64,000 nucleotides of DNA, taken from contig NZ_JARJNR010000007.1 of NCBI RefSeq assembly GCF_030143255.1, forward strand, positions 62,001 through 126,000, read 5' to 3'. The position numbers and the translations under genes were made by a program. Every line of letters starts with the position of its first letter. Within the stretch, counting starts at the first letter, position 1. Source of the stretch: Frigidibacter sp. SD6-1 (GTDB lineage: Bacteria; Pseudomonadota; Alphaproteobacteria; Rhodobacterales; Rhodobacteraceae). The notes below the pieces were generated by a model. It was not told the DNA's origin. It did no database searches and worked only from the letters and a program-made list of their open reading frames with translations. Positions 9,337 through 17,880 of the stretch are shown piece after piece.

Positions 9337-12300
9337 TCAGAACCCCGCCTTCGCGAGTTCCGCCTGAAGCCGGTCGCGCCCGGCCGAGCGCGGCTTCGAC
9401 AGGCCCGCGAGCAGGAGGTAGGCGGCAGGCGTCAGGTAGAGCGTGGCGAGCGCCGACAGACCCAGCCCGCCGACGATCACCCAGCCGAGCGCGGCGCGCG
9501 CCTCGGCCCCCGCGCCGCTGGCCAGAAGCAGCGGCACCGCGCCCACGACCGTGGACAGCATCGTCATCGCCACCGGACGGAGGCGGATCAGCGCCGCTTC
9601 CTCGATGGCAGTGCGGACGCTTGCGCCCTCCTCCCGCCGCTGGTTGGCGAACTCGACGACAAGGATGCCGTTCTTGGCCATGATTCCGACCAGAAGCACC
9701 AGCCCGATCTGGCTGTAGACATTGAGGCTGCCGCCGGTCAGCAAGAGCGCGAAGACCGCGCAGGCAAGGCCGAGCGGTACGGTCGCCATCACGATCAGCG
9801 CCGAGACGACGCTTTCGAACTGGGCGGCCAGGACCAGCAGCACCACGAGAAGCGCGAAGCCGAAGGTGATGAGCGTGCCGGACTGGCTGGTTTCAAGCAG
9901 TTTCGCCTCGGCCAAGGGCACGATGCGCATCCCTTCCGCCAGAACCTCCGGCGCCAGCGCCCGCACCCGGTCCAGCGCCGCGCCGAGCGAGAGGTCGGGC
10001 GTGAGGCCCGCGCTGACCGGTACGGCACGCATCAGCCCTTCGCGCTGCAGGTCGGGCGCGACAGGGCGTTCCTCGAGCGTGACGAAGGACGACAGCGGCA
10101 CCATCTGCCCGTCGCCCGCCTTGACGAACAGCCGTTCCAGATCGCCGGGGTCGTTCACCGGCTCGGACCCCGAGGTCAGGCTTATGTCATAGCTCTTGTC
10201 GCCCAGAAAGACCTGCCCGACCTTGCGCCCGTCGATCAGCGCCTCGATCGCCGGTCCAAGGCCCGCGATGTCGATGCCGAGGTCGGTCGCACGGGCGCGG
10301 TCGACGGTGACGAACAATTGCGCCTGCGTCAGGTCATAGCCCACCTGCGTGCGGCCGAAGGCCGGGTCCTCGCCCATCCGCGCCACCAGCCGCGAAGCGG
10401 CCTCGGCCAGCGCCGGATAATCGGGGCCGACGACAGCGAAGCTGAGGCCCTGGCCCGCGCCGCGAATGCCAAGGGAATTGGGCTGCAGAAGCGTCGCGCG
10501 TACGCCGATGACGCCGTCGATCCGCGACTGGGCCTCGGCCGCGATCTCTTGCTGGCTGCGGGCCCGGTCTGCCCAGTCCACCAGCGCGATGACAATGAAC
10601 CCGCCATTGCCGCTGCCGGTGCCCGAGACGGAAAAGATGCTGCGCGCCTCGCCGGAGGTGCGCAAGGGTTCCACCAGATCCTCGATCTGCCGCATCTTCT
10701 CGTAGGTGTAGTCGAGCGCGGCGCCCTGGGGTGCGCGGACGGAAAGAAGGATCACCGACCGATCTTCAGGCGGTGTGAGCTCGCGCCGGATGGAGGATTG
10801 CAGGAACCAGGCGGTGATCGCGGCAAGGACGGCGGCAAGGACGATGGCCAGGGGTACACGCAGCGCGGCCCTGAGGCTTGCCGCATAGGCGCGGGCGAGG
10901 AAGCCCGGCCTGCGGACCTCGCCCGCCGGCGCCCCTTTCAATGTCAGCGCGGCAAGGACCGGGCAGAAGCTGAGCGCGACGAGGGCCGAGATGGCGACCG
11001 ACAGGGCGAGCGTCAGGCCGAACTCCCGGAAGAGCCCGCCAACCTGACCGGGCAGGAAGGAGAGGGGCACGAAGACGGCGGCGAGCGTGGTCGTCGTCGC
11101 GACGACCGCGAAGAAGACCTGCCCGGTGCCCAGAACGGCGGCGGCGCGGGGGCCCATCCCCTCGGCCCGGCGGCGGGCGATATTTTCCAGCACCACGATC
11201 GCATCGTCGACGACGAGGCCGGTGGCCAGCACGAAGGCCAGAAGCGTGAGGATATTGACCGAAAAGCCCACCGCCCAAAGTGCGGCAAGCGTGCCGATCA
11301 GCGAGACGGGAATCGCCAGCACAGGAATAAGCGTCGCGCGCAGGTCGCGCAGGAAAAGGAAGATGATCAGCGCGACGACCATGACCGACAGCGACAGGGC
11401 AACCTCGATCTCATGGAGCGCGCCGCGCACGAAGGCGGCGGCATCGGACGAGACGAAGAGCGTGACATCCGGTGGCAGGTCGCGCTGCACCTCGGCCACC
11501 AGTGCGGTGACGGCGGCGGAAATGGCCAGGCTGTTGCTTTGCGCCGCGCGGATGACCGACAGGCCGATCCCGGTTTCGCCATTGGTCCTGAGGACCGAGG
11601 TACCGGGTTCGGGCCCGAAATAGACCGATGCCACATCGCCGAGCCGCACGTCGGGGGCGACCGTCAGGTCCTCGATATCGGCCTCGGTCGCGATCTCGGC
11701 GGTCGCACGCACGAAAAGGCTCTGGCGGGCCGAGGTCAGCGCACCCGCCGGCGCATCGAGCGTAGCACTGCCCAGAACCCGCGTCAGGTCGGCCAAAGTC
11801 AGGCCGCGGCTTGCCAAAGCCGCCTGATCGACATCGACGCGGAAAATCGCGCTGCGCGCGCCGTTCATCTGCACGTCGGCGACGCCGGGAATGGCGAGAA
11901 GCCGGTCTTCCAGCAGGTCTTCGGCGAGCGCCGTCAGCGCCTCGGATCCCCGCCGGGGCGAGGTCAGCGCCAGGCGCACGACCGTCTCGCCGTTCGCGTC
12001 GGCCTTGATGGCGCGCGGCACCTCGGCCCCGTCGGGCAAGGCCCCTGTCACGCGGGCGAGCGCGTCGCGCACATCGCTTGCCGCGATGTCGATATCCACC
12101 TTGTCGCGGAACTCTATGCTCACCCGGCTTGCCCCGAAGCGCGAGGAGGAAGAGATGGCATTCACGCCGCTCACCCGGCTGACCGCGCCCTCGATCACCG
12201 CCGTCACCTCGCGGTCGACGGTTTCGGGCGCGGCGCCGGGGAAATCGGTCGAGACGGTGATGACCGGCGCTTCGACCGAGGGCAGTTCGCGCACCTCGAT

Positions 12301-12441
12301 CCCCAGAAGCGCGGCAAGGCCCGCAATCACGATCAGCGCGTTGAGGACGAAGGCAAGGACCGGGCGTTCCACGAGAAGCCGTACGAGTCCCGTCCGCTGA
12401 TCGCCCGACCGCGGCGCGTCGGTGGGATGCTCCGGCCTCAC
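9337..12441 (-). CDS. RND efflux transporter, inner-membrane permease
   Basis: A 1034-residue AcrB/MexB-type permease (HAE1-like) driven by proton influx. It has two copies of the large periplasmic porter domain and about 12 membrane helices. Visible marks are the helix-4 pair of acidic residues in LVVDDAIVVLEN, and the helix-10 lysine in GIMAKNGILVVEFANQRREEG. It expels drugs or other amphiphiles together with a membrane-fusion protein and an outer-membrane channel. Its start overlaps the stop of the adaptor gene upstream by four bases, so the two are translationally coupled. No outer-membrane TolC-like gene is adjacent. The substrate is unknown. Confidence 0.93.
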   Translation of the reverse strand: MRPEHPTDAPRSGDQRTGLVRLLVERPVLAFVLNALIVIAGLAALLGIEVRELPSVEAPVITVSTDFPGAAPETVDREVTAVIEGAVSRVSGVNAISSSSRFGASRVSIEFRDKVDIDIAASDVRDALARVTGALPDGAEVPRAIKADANGETVVRLALTSPRRGSEALTALAEDLLEDRLLAIPGVADVQMNGARSAIFRVDVDQAALASRGLTLADLTRVLGSATLDAPAGALTSARQSLFVRATAEIATEADIEDLTVAPDVRLGDVASVYFGPEPGTSVLRTNGETGIGLSVIRAAQSNSLAISAAVTALVAEVQRDLPPDVTLFVSSDAAAFVRGALHEIEVALSLSVMVVALIIFLFLRDLRATLIPVLAIPVSLIGTLAALWAVGFSVNILTLLAFVLATGLVVDDAIVVLENIARRRAEGMGPRAAAVLGTGQVFFAVVATTTTLAAVFVPLSFLPGQVGGLFREFGLTLALSVAISALVALSFCPVLAALTLKGAPAGEVRRPGFLARAYAASLRAALRVPLAIVLAAVLAAITAWFLQSSIRRELTPPEDRSVILLSVRAPQGAALDYTYEKMRQIEDLVEPLRTSGEARSIFSVSGTGSGNGGFIVIALVDWADRARSQQEIAAEAQSRIDGVIGVRATLLQPNSLGIRGAGQGLSFAVVGPDYPALAEAASRLVARMGEDPAFGRTQVGYDLTQAQLFVTVDRARATDLGIDIAGLGPAIEALIDGRKVGQVFLGDKSYDISLTSGSEPVNDPGDLERLFVKAGDGQMVPLSSFVTLEERPVAPDLQREGLMRAVPVSAGLTPDLSLGAALDRVRALAPEVLAEGMRIVPLAEAKLLETSQSGTLITFGFALLVVLLVLAAQFESVVSALIVMATVPLGLACAVFALLLTGGSLNVYSQIGLVLLVGIMAKNGILVVEFANQRREEGASVRTAIEEAALIRLRPVAMTMLSTVVGAVPLLLASGAGAEARAALGWVIVGGLGLSALATLYLTPAAYLLLAGLSKPRSAGRDRLQAELAKAGF

Positions 12442-13616
12442 CCGCCGACCTCGGCAGCGGCGGGTTGCGGCAAGATGACGGTTGCGGGCTGGCCCGCGCG
12501 CAGGTTCATCATCCCCTCGCTGACCACCAGATCATCCGGCGCGAAATCGGCGGCGACAAGCACGGTCGCGGCATTGCGCTGGATCACCCGCACCGGCAGC
12601 TTGTCCGCGACGCCATCGCGCAGGACCCAGACATAGGCGCCCTCCGCCCCCCACTGGATCGAGAGCGGATCGACGGCAGGATAGTCCGGCCCGGGAATCT
12701 CGAGCGTCAGGCGGATCGCCATGCCGGGGCGGATCAGGTCGCCCTCGTTCGGAATATGCGCCTCGACACGGATCGTCCGGCTCGCCGCCTCGACCTGATT
12801 GTCGACGGCCGTGATCCTGCCCGCGACACTCAGGCCGGGGTCGGACAAAGGATGGGCCGCGATTTCCATGCCCGGCGCCAGCCGCGCCGCGAGCCGTTCG
12901 GGCAGGCGGAACTCGACCGTCAGGGTCGACCGGTCCTCGATCGTCGTGAGTGTGCTTCCCGCCGTCACATAATCGCCGGGCTCGGCGGCGATCAGGCCGA
13001 CCCAGCCCGCGACCGGCGCAAGGATGCGGTGCCGCGCGAGGTCAAGCGTCGCGGCCTCAAGCGCCAGCTCCGCCGCGCGCACGGCAGAGGCGGCGTCCTC
13101 TTTCTGCTGAACGGTCACCGCGCCCGACCCGGCCAGCCGGTCCAGCCGGTCGCGGGCGCGTTCGGCATCGGCCAGCGCCAGCCGCGCCTGTTCGACGCCG
13201 ATCCGGGCGCCGCCCGCATCAAGTTCGGCAATCAGGCTTGCCTCTTCGACATAGGTTCCGGGGGCGGCCGTCACGCGTTCGACCCGCCCGAGGATCTCGC
13301 TTGCGACCGAGGCAGAGCGGATGCCGCGTGCTGTGCCGATCGCTTCAGCCCGGTCGACGAGCCGGGTCGACCTCGCCGGAGCGGCGATGACCTGTGGCCC
13401 CGCCTGCCCGCCCGGCGACTTGCCGCCCGGCCCTTGCCCGGACCCCGGCACCTCGGCCCCGGCGAGCGGCAGTCCGACCGCCTCGAAAAACGGCGCGGCG
13501 CCGATCCGGTCGAGCACGGGTCGCGACGCAGGCACAAACACCGCCCACAGAACAAGCGTTCCGATCAGGATCAGCGTCAGAAAGGCGATTTGCAGGCGCA
13601 GCGCTTTGCCCCCCAT
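12438..13616 (-). CDS. RND efflux periplasmic adaptor (HlyD-type membrane-fusion protein)
   Basis: A 392-residue adaptor with one N-terminal membrane helix (LQIAFLTLILIGTLVLWAVF) and a Gly/Pro-rich spacer. A split biotinyl-lipoyl domain flanks an alpha-helical hairpin (about residues 140-190, Ala/Arg/Asp-rich). A beta-barrel and a membrane-proximal domain follow. It would bridge the permease encoded immediately downstream (four-base overlap) to an outer-membrane channel encoded elsewhere. It is the first gene of the two-gene operon, divergent from the ABM-fold gene at 13734. No regulator gene lies beside it. Confidence 0.9.
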   Translation of the reverse strand: MGGKALRLQIAFLTLILIGTLVLWAVFVPASRPVLDRIGAAPFFEAVGLPLAGAEVPGSGQGPGGKSPGGQAGPQVIAAPARSTRLVDRAEAIGTARGIRSASVASEILGRVERVTAAPGTYVEEASLIAELDAGGARIGVEQARLALADAERARDRLDRLAGSGAVTVQQKEDAASAVRAAELALEAATLDLARHRILAPVAGWVGLIAAEPGDYVTAGSTLTTIEDRSTLTVEFRLPERLAARLAPGMEIAAHPLSDPGLSVAGRITAVDNQVEAASRTIRVEAHIPNEGDLIRPGMAIRLTLEIPGPDYPAVDPLSIQWGAEGAYVWVLRDGVADKLPVRVIQRNAATVLVAADFAPDDLVVSEGMMNLRAGQPATVILPQPAAAEVGG

Positions 13617-13733
13617 GGATGCGGCAACAGGCGCGACTGTAGCAAAACCGCGCCAACTTGCGAGTCGATCCTAGAGATTTCAGGGCCTTGTGATAGGCTG
13701 AAAGCGCGCGAACCGACCCGGAAAGGACCGACC

Positions 13734-14060
13734 ATGCCCGCGATCCGCCGCGACTTCACCGGACAGACGGTGATCACCACTTTCGAGATGACGCCCGGAA
13801 CGGCGCAAGACCTGATGGACGAGCTGAAGGATGCCTATGAAGCCTTCATTCGCCATCAGCCCGGTTTCCTTGGTGCGGGCCTGCATATGAACGACGCCCA
13901 GACCCGAATCGCCAACTACAGCCAGTGGCGGCGGCGCGAGGATTTTCAGGCGATGCTCAGGACCGACGAGATGCGCGAGAGGAACCGCCGGATCGCCGCG
14001 CTTTGTTCGCGGTTCGAACCGGTGATGTACGAGGTAAGCGCCGTCGCCGAACCTGTCTGA
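13734..14060 (+). CDS. Antibiotic biosynthesis monooxygenase (ABM) fold protein
   Basis: A small 108-residue protein. A GAAAGGA ribosome site sits 7 bases before the chosen ATG at 13734, while the open frame itself extends far upstream only because it shadows the efflux adaptor gene. The pattern is that of the dimeric ABM ferredoxin-like fold: a beta-strand followed by a helix (VITTFEMTPGTAQDLMDELK), PGFLGAGLH, then YSQWRRREDFQAML. Proteins of this fold include quinol monooxygenases and heme-degrading enzymes, and many are uncharacterised. The catalytic residues cannot be assigned, so only the fold is claimed. Confidence 0.75.
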   Translation: MPAIRRDFTGQTVITTFEMTPGTAQDLMDELKDAYEAFIRHQPGFLGAGLHMNDAQTRIANYSQWRRREDFQAMLRTDEMRERNRRIAALCSRFEPVMYEVSAVAEPV

Positions 14061-14062
14061 GG

Positions 14063-14824
14063 TCAGTCGCGCCCCTCGTCCTCGATATGCAGCAGCAGGC
14101 CGCAGGCCTTGCAATGAACCGCGTCCGGGTCATGCCGCTTGAGACCGCAGGCCGGGCATTTATGCTCGACCTTCACGGGCCTGAGCAGTACCTGCACCAG
14201 CCGGATGAACAGCGAGATGCCGCAGATCATGATGATGACGGCCATCAGCCGCCCGGTGGTGCCGCGCATAAGAATGTCGCCGTAGCCGGTCGTGGTCAGC
14301 GTCGTGACGGTGAAATAGAGTGCATCGACATAGTTGTTGATGTCAGGGTTCGTGCGGTGCTGGGTTTCGTAGACGAGCGCGGTCATCAGATAGATGAACA
14401 GCGCGAGGTTGGTCGCGGCGATGATCGTCTGTTCATTGTCGTGGAAGAAGCGGAAATCCTGCCGGAGGCGGCGAAGCGTCTCGTACGACCTGAGCACCCG
14501 GAAGATCCGCGCGACGCGGAGGAAGGCGAACCCTTCGCCCACCAGCGGCGCGAGCAGCGAAAAGACCACGACCAGATCGGCGATGCCATAGGGATGCAGA
14601 AGTTCCCGCACCCGGTGGCGGCTGATATAGACCCGGGCCGATACGTCGGCGAGGTAGATCACGCCGATCACCACGTCGAGCGCCTCGGTCTCGATCCCGC
14701 GCGTGACGAAAGATGTGGCGACGATGAAGGCGATGGTGACCAGGTCGAACGCAAGGAGCCCGTACCGAAACCGCACGCCGCGCCGGGTGTTGCGTTCGTA
14801 AAGCTCTGTCAGAAATCGTCTCAT
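14063..14824 (-). CDS. Voltage-sensor-type potassium channel with C-terminal zinc ribbon
   Basis: A 253-residue ion channel. A voltage-sensor-like bundle has a regular arginine ladder in S4 (R103, R106, R109, R112 in FLRVARIFRVLRSYE). It is followed by a pore with the K+ selectivity filter TTTGYGD (177-183) and an inner helix (MAVIIMICGISLFI). Past the pore, the cytoplasmic tail holds a four-Cys zinc ribbon (C223, C226, C238, C241: CPACG...CKACG) instead of a nucleotide-binding or RCK domain. It is convergent with the ABM gene, leaving two bases between stops. Channel identity is secure; the role of the ribbon is unknown. Confidence 0.87.
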   Translation of the reverse strand: MRRFLTELYERNTRRGVRFRYGLLAFDLVTIAFIVATSFVTRGIETEALDVVIGVIYLADVSARVYISRHRVRELLHPYGIADLVVVFSLLAPLVGEGFAFLRVARIFRVLRSYETLRRLRQDFRFFHDNEQTIIAATNLALFIYLMTALVYETQHRTNPDINNYVDALYFTVTTLTTTGYGDILMRGTTGRLMAVIIMICGISLFIRLVQVLLRPVKVEHKCPACGLKRHDPDAVHCKACGLLLHIEDEGRD

Positions 14825-14882
14825 CCGTCCTCCGTCCCCTGCCCTTCTTGGGGGGATGAGCGGCGGACGTCAACGCCGTCGG

Positions 14883-14912
14883 GCCGGGGGGCCACGGCTG
14901 CGGCCCCCCGGC
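14883..14912 (-). terminator. Strong hairpin after the NCS2 permease
   Basis: An 11-bp perfect stem (GCCGGGGGGCC / GGCCCCCCGGC, loop of 8) begins four bases after the permease stop codon in the direction of its transcription. There is no T-run behind it, so it may be an mRNA-stabilising or Rho-assisted end rather than a classical intrinsic terminator. Confidence 0.55.
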
Positions 14913-14916
14913 TGTT

Positions 14917-16404
14917 TCAGTGGTCGGCGGTTGAAGCCGCGGCCTTGAGGTCTTCCTCGGTGGCGGATGCTCCGTTGAAGAAGGCATTGAGTGCGACCGC
15001 CGTGATCGAGGCGAGCAGGATGCCCGATTCGATCAGGGGATGGATGCCGTGGGGCATCCACTGCTTGAAGTTCGGCGCGATGAGCGGGATCATCCCCATG
15101 CCCAGCGCGACCGCGACGATAAACAGGTTGTTGCGGTTGGTGCTGAAATTGACGCCCGCGAGGATGCGGATGCCGGTTGCGGCAACCATGCCGAACATCA
15201 CGAGGCCTGCACCGCCAAGAACCATCGTCGGCACCGATTCGACCAGCGCCCCCATCTTCGGCACGAGGCCAAGGACGATCAGGATGAGGCCGCCCGCGAC
15301 ACAGACAAAGCGCGACCGGATGCCGGTAACACCGACAAGCCCGACATTCTGGCTGAAGGACGTGTAGGGGAATGTGTTGAAGATCCCGCCGATCAGCGTG
15401 CCGAGGCCATCGGTCCTGAGGCCGGCCGACAGGGCGGGCTGGTCCACCCGCTTTCCGGTCATCTCGCCAAGGGCCAGGAACATGCCGGTCGATTCGATCA
15501 TTACCACGATCATCACCAGCGTCATGGTCAGGATCATCACGCCATCAAATGTCGGCATGCCGAAATGGAAGGGCGTGATCAGCCCGAACCAGCTGGCGTC
15601 CGCGACCTTGTCGAAGTTCATCTTGCCAAGCGCGATGGCGATGACCGCGCCGATCACGATGCCCAGAAGCACGGCGATATTGGCGACGAACCCCCTGCCG
15701 AAGCGGGCAATGAGCAGGATCGAGGCCAAAACGATGGCCGAAATCACGATATTGCCCGGCGCCGCATAGAGCGGGTTGCTGGATTTCGCGGCCAGCGCCA
15801 GACCCTGGGGCATCTCGGGCAGGCCGGAAATCGCACCCGATGCTGCGCCGTCGGTCACGGCTTTCAGCCAGTCTGCATGGGCGGGGTCCACAAGCTGCGG
15901 CGCGGTCGGGCCGACGGGATTGCCGAAGATCCAGTTGATGCCGATCCGCATGAGGCTGACGCCGATGACGAGGATGATCGTCCCCGTGACGACGGGCGGG
16001 AAGAACCGCAGCATCCTCGACACGAAGGGAGCGATCAGGATCGAGATGATCCCCGCCGCGATGATCGCGCCGAAGATCGCCCGCGCGCCTTCGGTGCCGC
16101 CGTTCGCGTTCGCCATGGCCACCATCGGGCCAACGGCGGCGAAGGTGACGCCCATCATCACCGGCAGCCGGATGCCGAACCACTGGGTTGCCCCCAGCGA
16201 CTGGATCAAGGTGACGATCCCGCAGACGAAAAGGTCGGCCGAGATCAGAAAGGCGACGTCGGCAGGTTCGAGTTTCAGCGCGCGCCCCACAATCAGCGGA
16301 ACGGCAACGGCACCCGCGTACATGACCAGCACATGCTGCAGGCCGAGGGTGAAGAGCTTCGGTGGTGGCAGAACCTCGTCCGCCGGATGGACTTTGTCGG
16401 ACAT
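14917..16404 (-). CDS. NCS2-family nucleobase (xanthine/uric acid/uracil) permease
   Basis: A 495-residue, ~14-helix nucleobase:cation symporter-2 protein. The family signature region appears as FPYTSFSQNVGLVGVTGIRSR. The substrate-binding helices include Glu in MIVVMIEST and the preceding FGLITPF segment. Its position at the end of a minus-strand run of ureide genes (allA, allE, puuE-uraD) argues for uptake of a purine such as xanthine or urate rather than uracil, but this is inference from context. It begins 84 bp after allA and ends in a strong hairpin. Length and topology are normal. Confidence 0.87.
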   Translation of the reverse strand: MSDKVHPADEVLPPPKLFTLGLQHVLVMYAGAVAVPLIVGRALKLEPADVAFLISADLFVCGIVTLIQSLGATQWFGIRLPVMMGVTFAAVGPMVAMANANGGTEGARAIFGAIIAAGIISILIAPFVSRMLRFFPPVVTGTIILVIGVSLMRIGINWIFGNPVGPTAPQLVDPAHADWLKAVTDGAASGAISGLPEMPQGLALAAKSSNPLYAAPGNIVISAIVLASILLIARFGRGFVANIAVLLGIVIGAVIAIALGKMNFDKVADASWFGLITPFHFGMPTFDGVMILTMTLVMIVVMIESTGMFLALGEMTGKRVDQPALSAGLRTDGLGTLIGGIFNTFPYTSFSQNVGLVGVTGIRSRFVCVAGGLILIVLGLVPKMGALVESVPTMVLGGAGLVMFGMVAATGIRILAGVNFSTNRNNLFIVAVALGMGMIPLIAPNFKQWMPHGIHPLIESGILLASITAVALNAFFNGASATEEDLKAAASTADH

Positions 16405-16488
16405 GTTTCACTTCCCTTCGGGGCTTATTGTTCGCGCCGTCTCCGCGCCGCCCCATGGGCGCGGTCCGGTTAGAAGCCCCGTCCGGGG

Positions 16489-16974
16489 CTATGCCGTGAC
16501 CCGGAAAGGTTCGGGGTAGCGGTATTCCTCAAGGTTCGGCGTCGTGCCGATCCGGTCGATGACGGCGAAAAGGCCGGGGCCGCCGAGCGGGGTCAGGACG
16601 CCGTGCCAGACATTGCGGCGCAGGTTGATCCCCTGCGCGCCGCTGGTGAGGAAGGCCACGGGCGGGCCGGGGCGGCCATTTTCATCCGGCGCGGCGATGA
16701 CAAGAAACGGATCGGCCGACATCGGGATGAAGGCCTGGCTGCCTTCCGGGTGGCGTTCGACGAGGTCGAACTCGTAGGGCAGCGCAAAGCACTCGGACCG
16801 GAAGATCGAGATACCCGCGCGGGCATCGGCGAAATCGAGAAGGGCGCGGTCGTGCCAGCGCCCGCATTTGCCCGCGTTGATCAGTTTCGTGGGCGGGCCG
16901 GAGACCTCGAGCACCTCGCCGAACGGGGCGAAGGCGTTCGCGGTCAGGGCGCTTGCGGTCATCGTCTGGGTCAT
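16489..16974 (-). CDS. allA: Ureidoglycolate lyase
   Basis: Splits (S)-ureidoglycolate into glyoxylate and urea, the last step of allantoin breakdown. It is 161 residues, the normal size for this cupin-like family. Typical segments are FAPFGEVLEV near the N-terminus, INAG, FALPYEFDLVERHPEGSQAF, AFLTSGAQGINLRRNVWHG and a C-terminal DRIG. The glyoxylate it makes is the input of the bhc cycle encoded 4 kb away. It sits between allE and the permease on the same strand; a palindromic repeat separates it from allE, so the three may be differently expressed. Confidence 0.92.
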   Translation of the reverse strand: MTQTMTASALTANAFAPFGEVLEVSGPPTKLINAGKCGRWHDRALLDFADARAGISIFRSECFALPYEFDLVERHPEGSQAFIPMSADPFLVIAAPDENGRPGPPVAFLTSGAQGINLRRNVWHGVLTPLGGPGLFAVIDRIGTTPNLEEYRYPEPFRVTA

Positions 16975-16994
16975 CTGCCCTCCGGGCGGAGGCC

Positions 16995-17039
16995 GGGGGC
17001 GCTGCCCCCGGACCCCCGGGATATTTGAAAACGAAAGAG
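16995..17039. repeat. Dispersed GGGGGC hairpin repeat, copy 2
   Basis: A hairpin GGGGGC-GCT-GCCCCC is followed by GGACCCCCGGGATATTTG and an ACGAAAGAG tail, lying between allE and allA on the same strand. It shares both halves with the copies at 8538 and 39557. Within an operon it could modulate relative mRNA levels. Confidence 0.75.
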
Positions 17040-17043
17040 ACGG

Positions 17044-17880
17044 TCAGCGCCCGAAAGCGCCGACGCCCCTCAGGCGCGCATGGCGGTTGACGTCCTTGTA
17101 GAGGAGATAGCGGAAGGGCCCGGGTCCGGCGGCATAGCAGGCCTGCGGGCAATAGGCGCGGAGCCACATGAAATCGCCCGCCTCGACCTCGACCCAGTCC
17201 TGATTGAGTTTGTAGACCGCCTTGCCTTCCAGCACGTAGAGCCCGTGTTCCATCACATGGGTTTCCTCGAACGGGATCACGCCGCCCGGCTGGAAGGTGA
17301 CGATATTGACATGCATGTCGTGGGAAAGGTCGTCGGGTTCGGCGAAGCGGGTCGTGGCCCAGCGGCCCTGCGTGTCGGGCATGGCGATGGGCGACACGTC
17401 CTTGTCGGAGGTGACGAAGGCCTTGGGCGCGGGAATGCCGGGTGCCGGCTCATAGAGCTTGCGGACCCAGTGAAAGCGGGCGGGGGCGGTCTTGCCGTTG
17501 TGAACGCGCCATGTGCAACCCGCCGGGATATAGGCATAGCCGCCAGGGCCGAGGTCATGCTCCTCGCCGTCGAGCGACAGCCAGAGATCGCCCTCGGTGA
17601 CGAAGATCACCCCTTCGGCGCCTTCGTCCGGCTCCGGCGTATCGGAACCGCCGCCGGGGCCCACCTCCATGACATACTGGCTGAAGGTCTCGGAAAAGCC
17701 CGACATCGGGCGGGCAATTAGCCACATGCGGGTCTTGGACCAACCCGGCAGGAAACTGGTCACGATGTCGGAAAAGCAGCCCCGGGGGATGAAGCAATAG
17801 GCCTCGGTGAAGACCGCGCGCTGGGTCATCAGCGCGGTCTGCGGCGGCAAGCCGCCTTTCGGGGCGTAATATCCGGTCAT
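17044..17880 (-). CDS. allE: (S)-ureidoglycine aminohydrolase
   Basis: A bicupin Mn2+ enzyme that hydrolyses (S)-ureidoglycine to (S)-ureidoglycolate and ammonia, feeding AllA. It is 278 residues with two cupin barrels. The N-terminal half has FSDIVTSFLPGWSKTRMW and YAYIPAGCTWRV. The C-terminal half has the metal-binding pattern HVMEHGLYVLEGKAVYKL followed by FMWLRAYCPQACYA. It starts with a four-base overlap on the end of puuE-uraD, so the pair is translationally coupled. In the family, an allantoate amidohydrolase (AllC) makes its substrate; no allC is in the window. Confidence 0.92.
   Translation of the reverse strand: MTGYYAPKGGLPPQTALMTQRAVFTEAYCFIPRGCFSDIVTSFLPGWSKTRMWLIARPMSGFSETFSQYVMEVGPGGGSDTPEPDEGAEGVIFVTEGDLWLSLDGEEHDLGPGGYAYIPAGCTWRVHNGKTAPARFHWVRKLYEPAPGIPAPKAFVTSDKDVSPIAMPDTQGRWATTRFAEPDDLSHDMHVNIVTFQPGGVIPFEETHVMEHGLYVLEGKAVYKLNQDWVEVEAGDFMWLRAYCPQACYAAGPGPFRYLLYKDVNRHARLRGVGAFGR

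Noticed and set aside
10318-12636. 772-codon plus-strand open frame opposite the RND permease.
   Set aside because: Arises because stop codons are rare antisense in high-GC DNA; the RND protein is complete and conserved.
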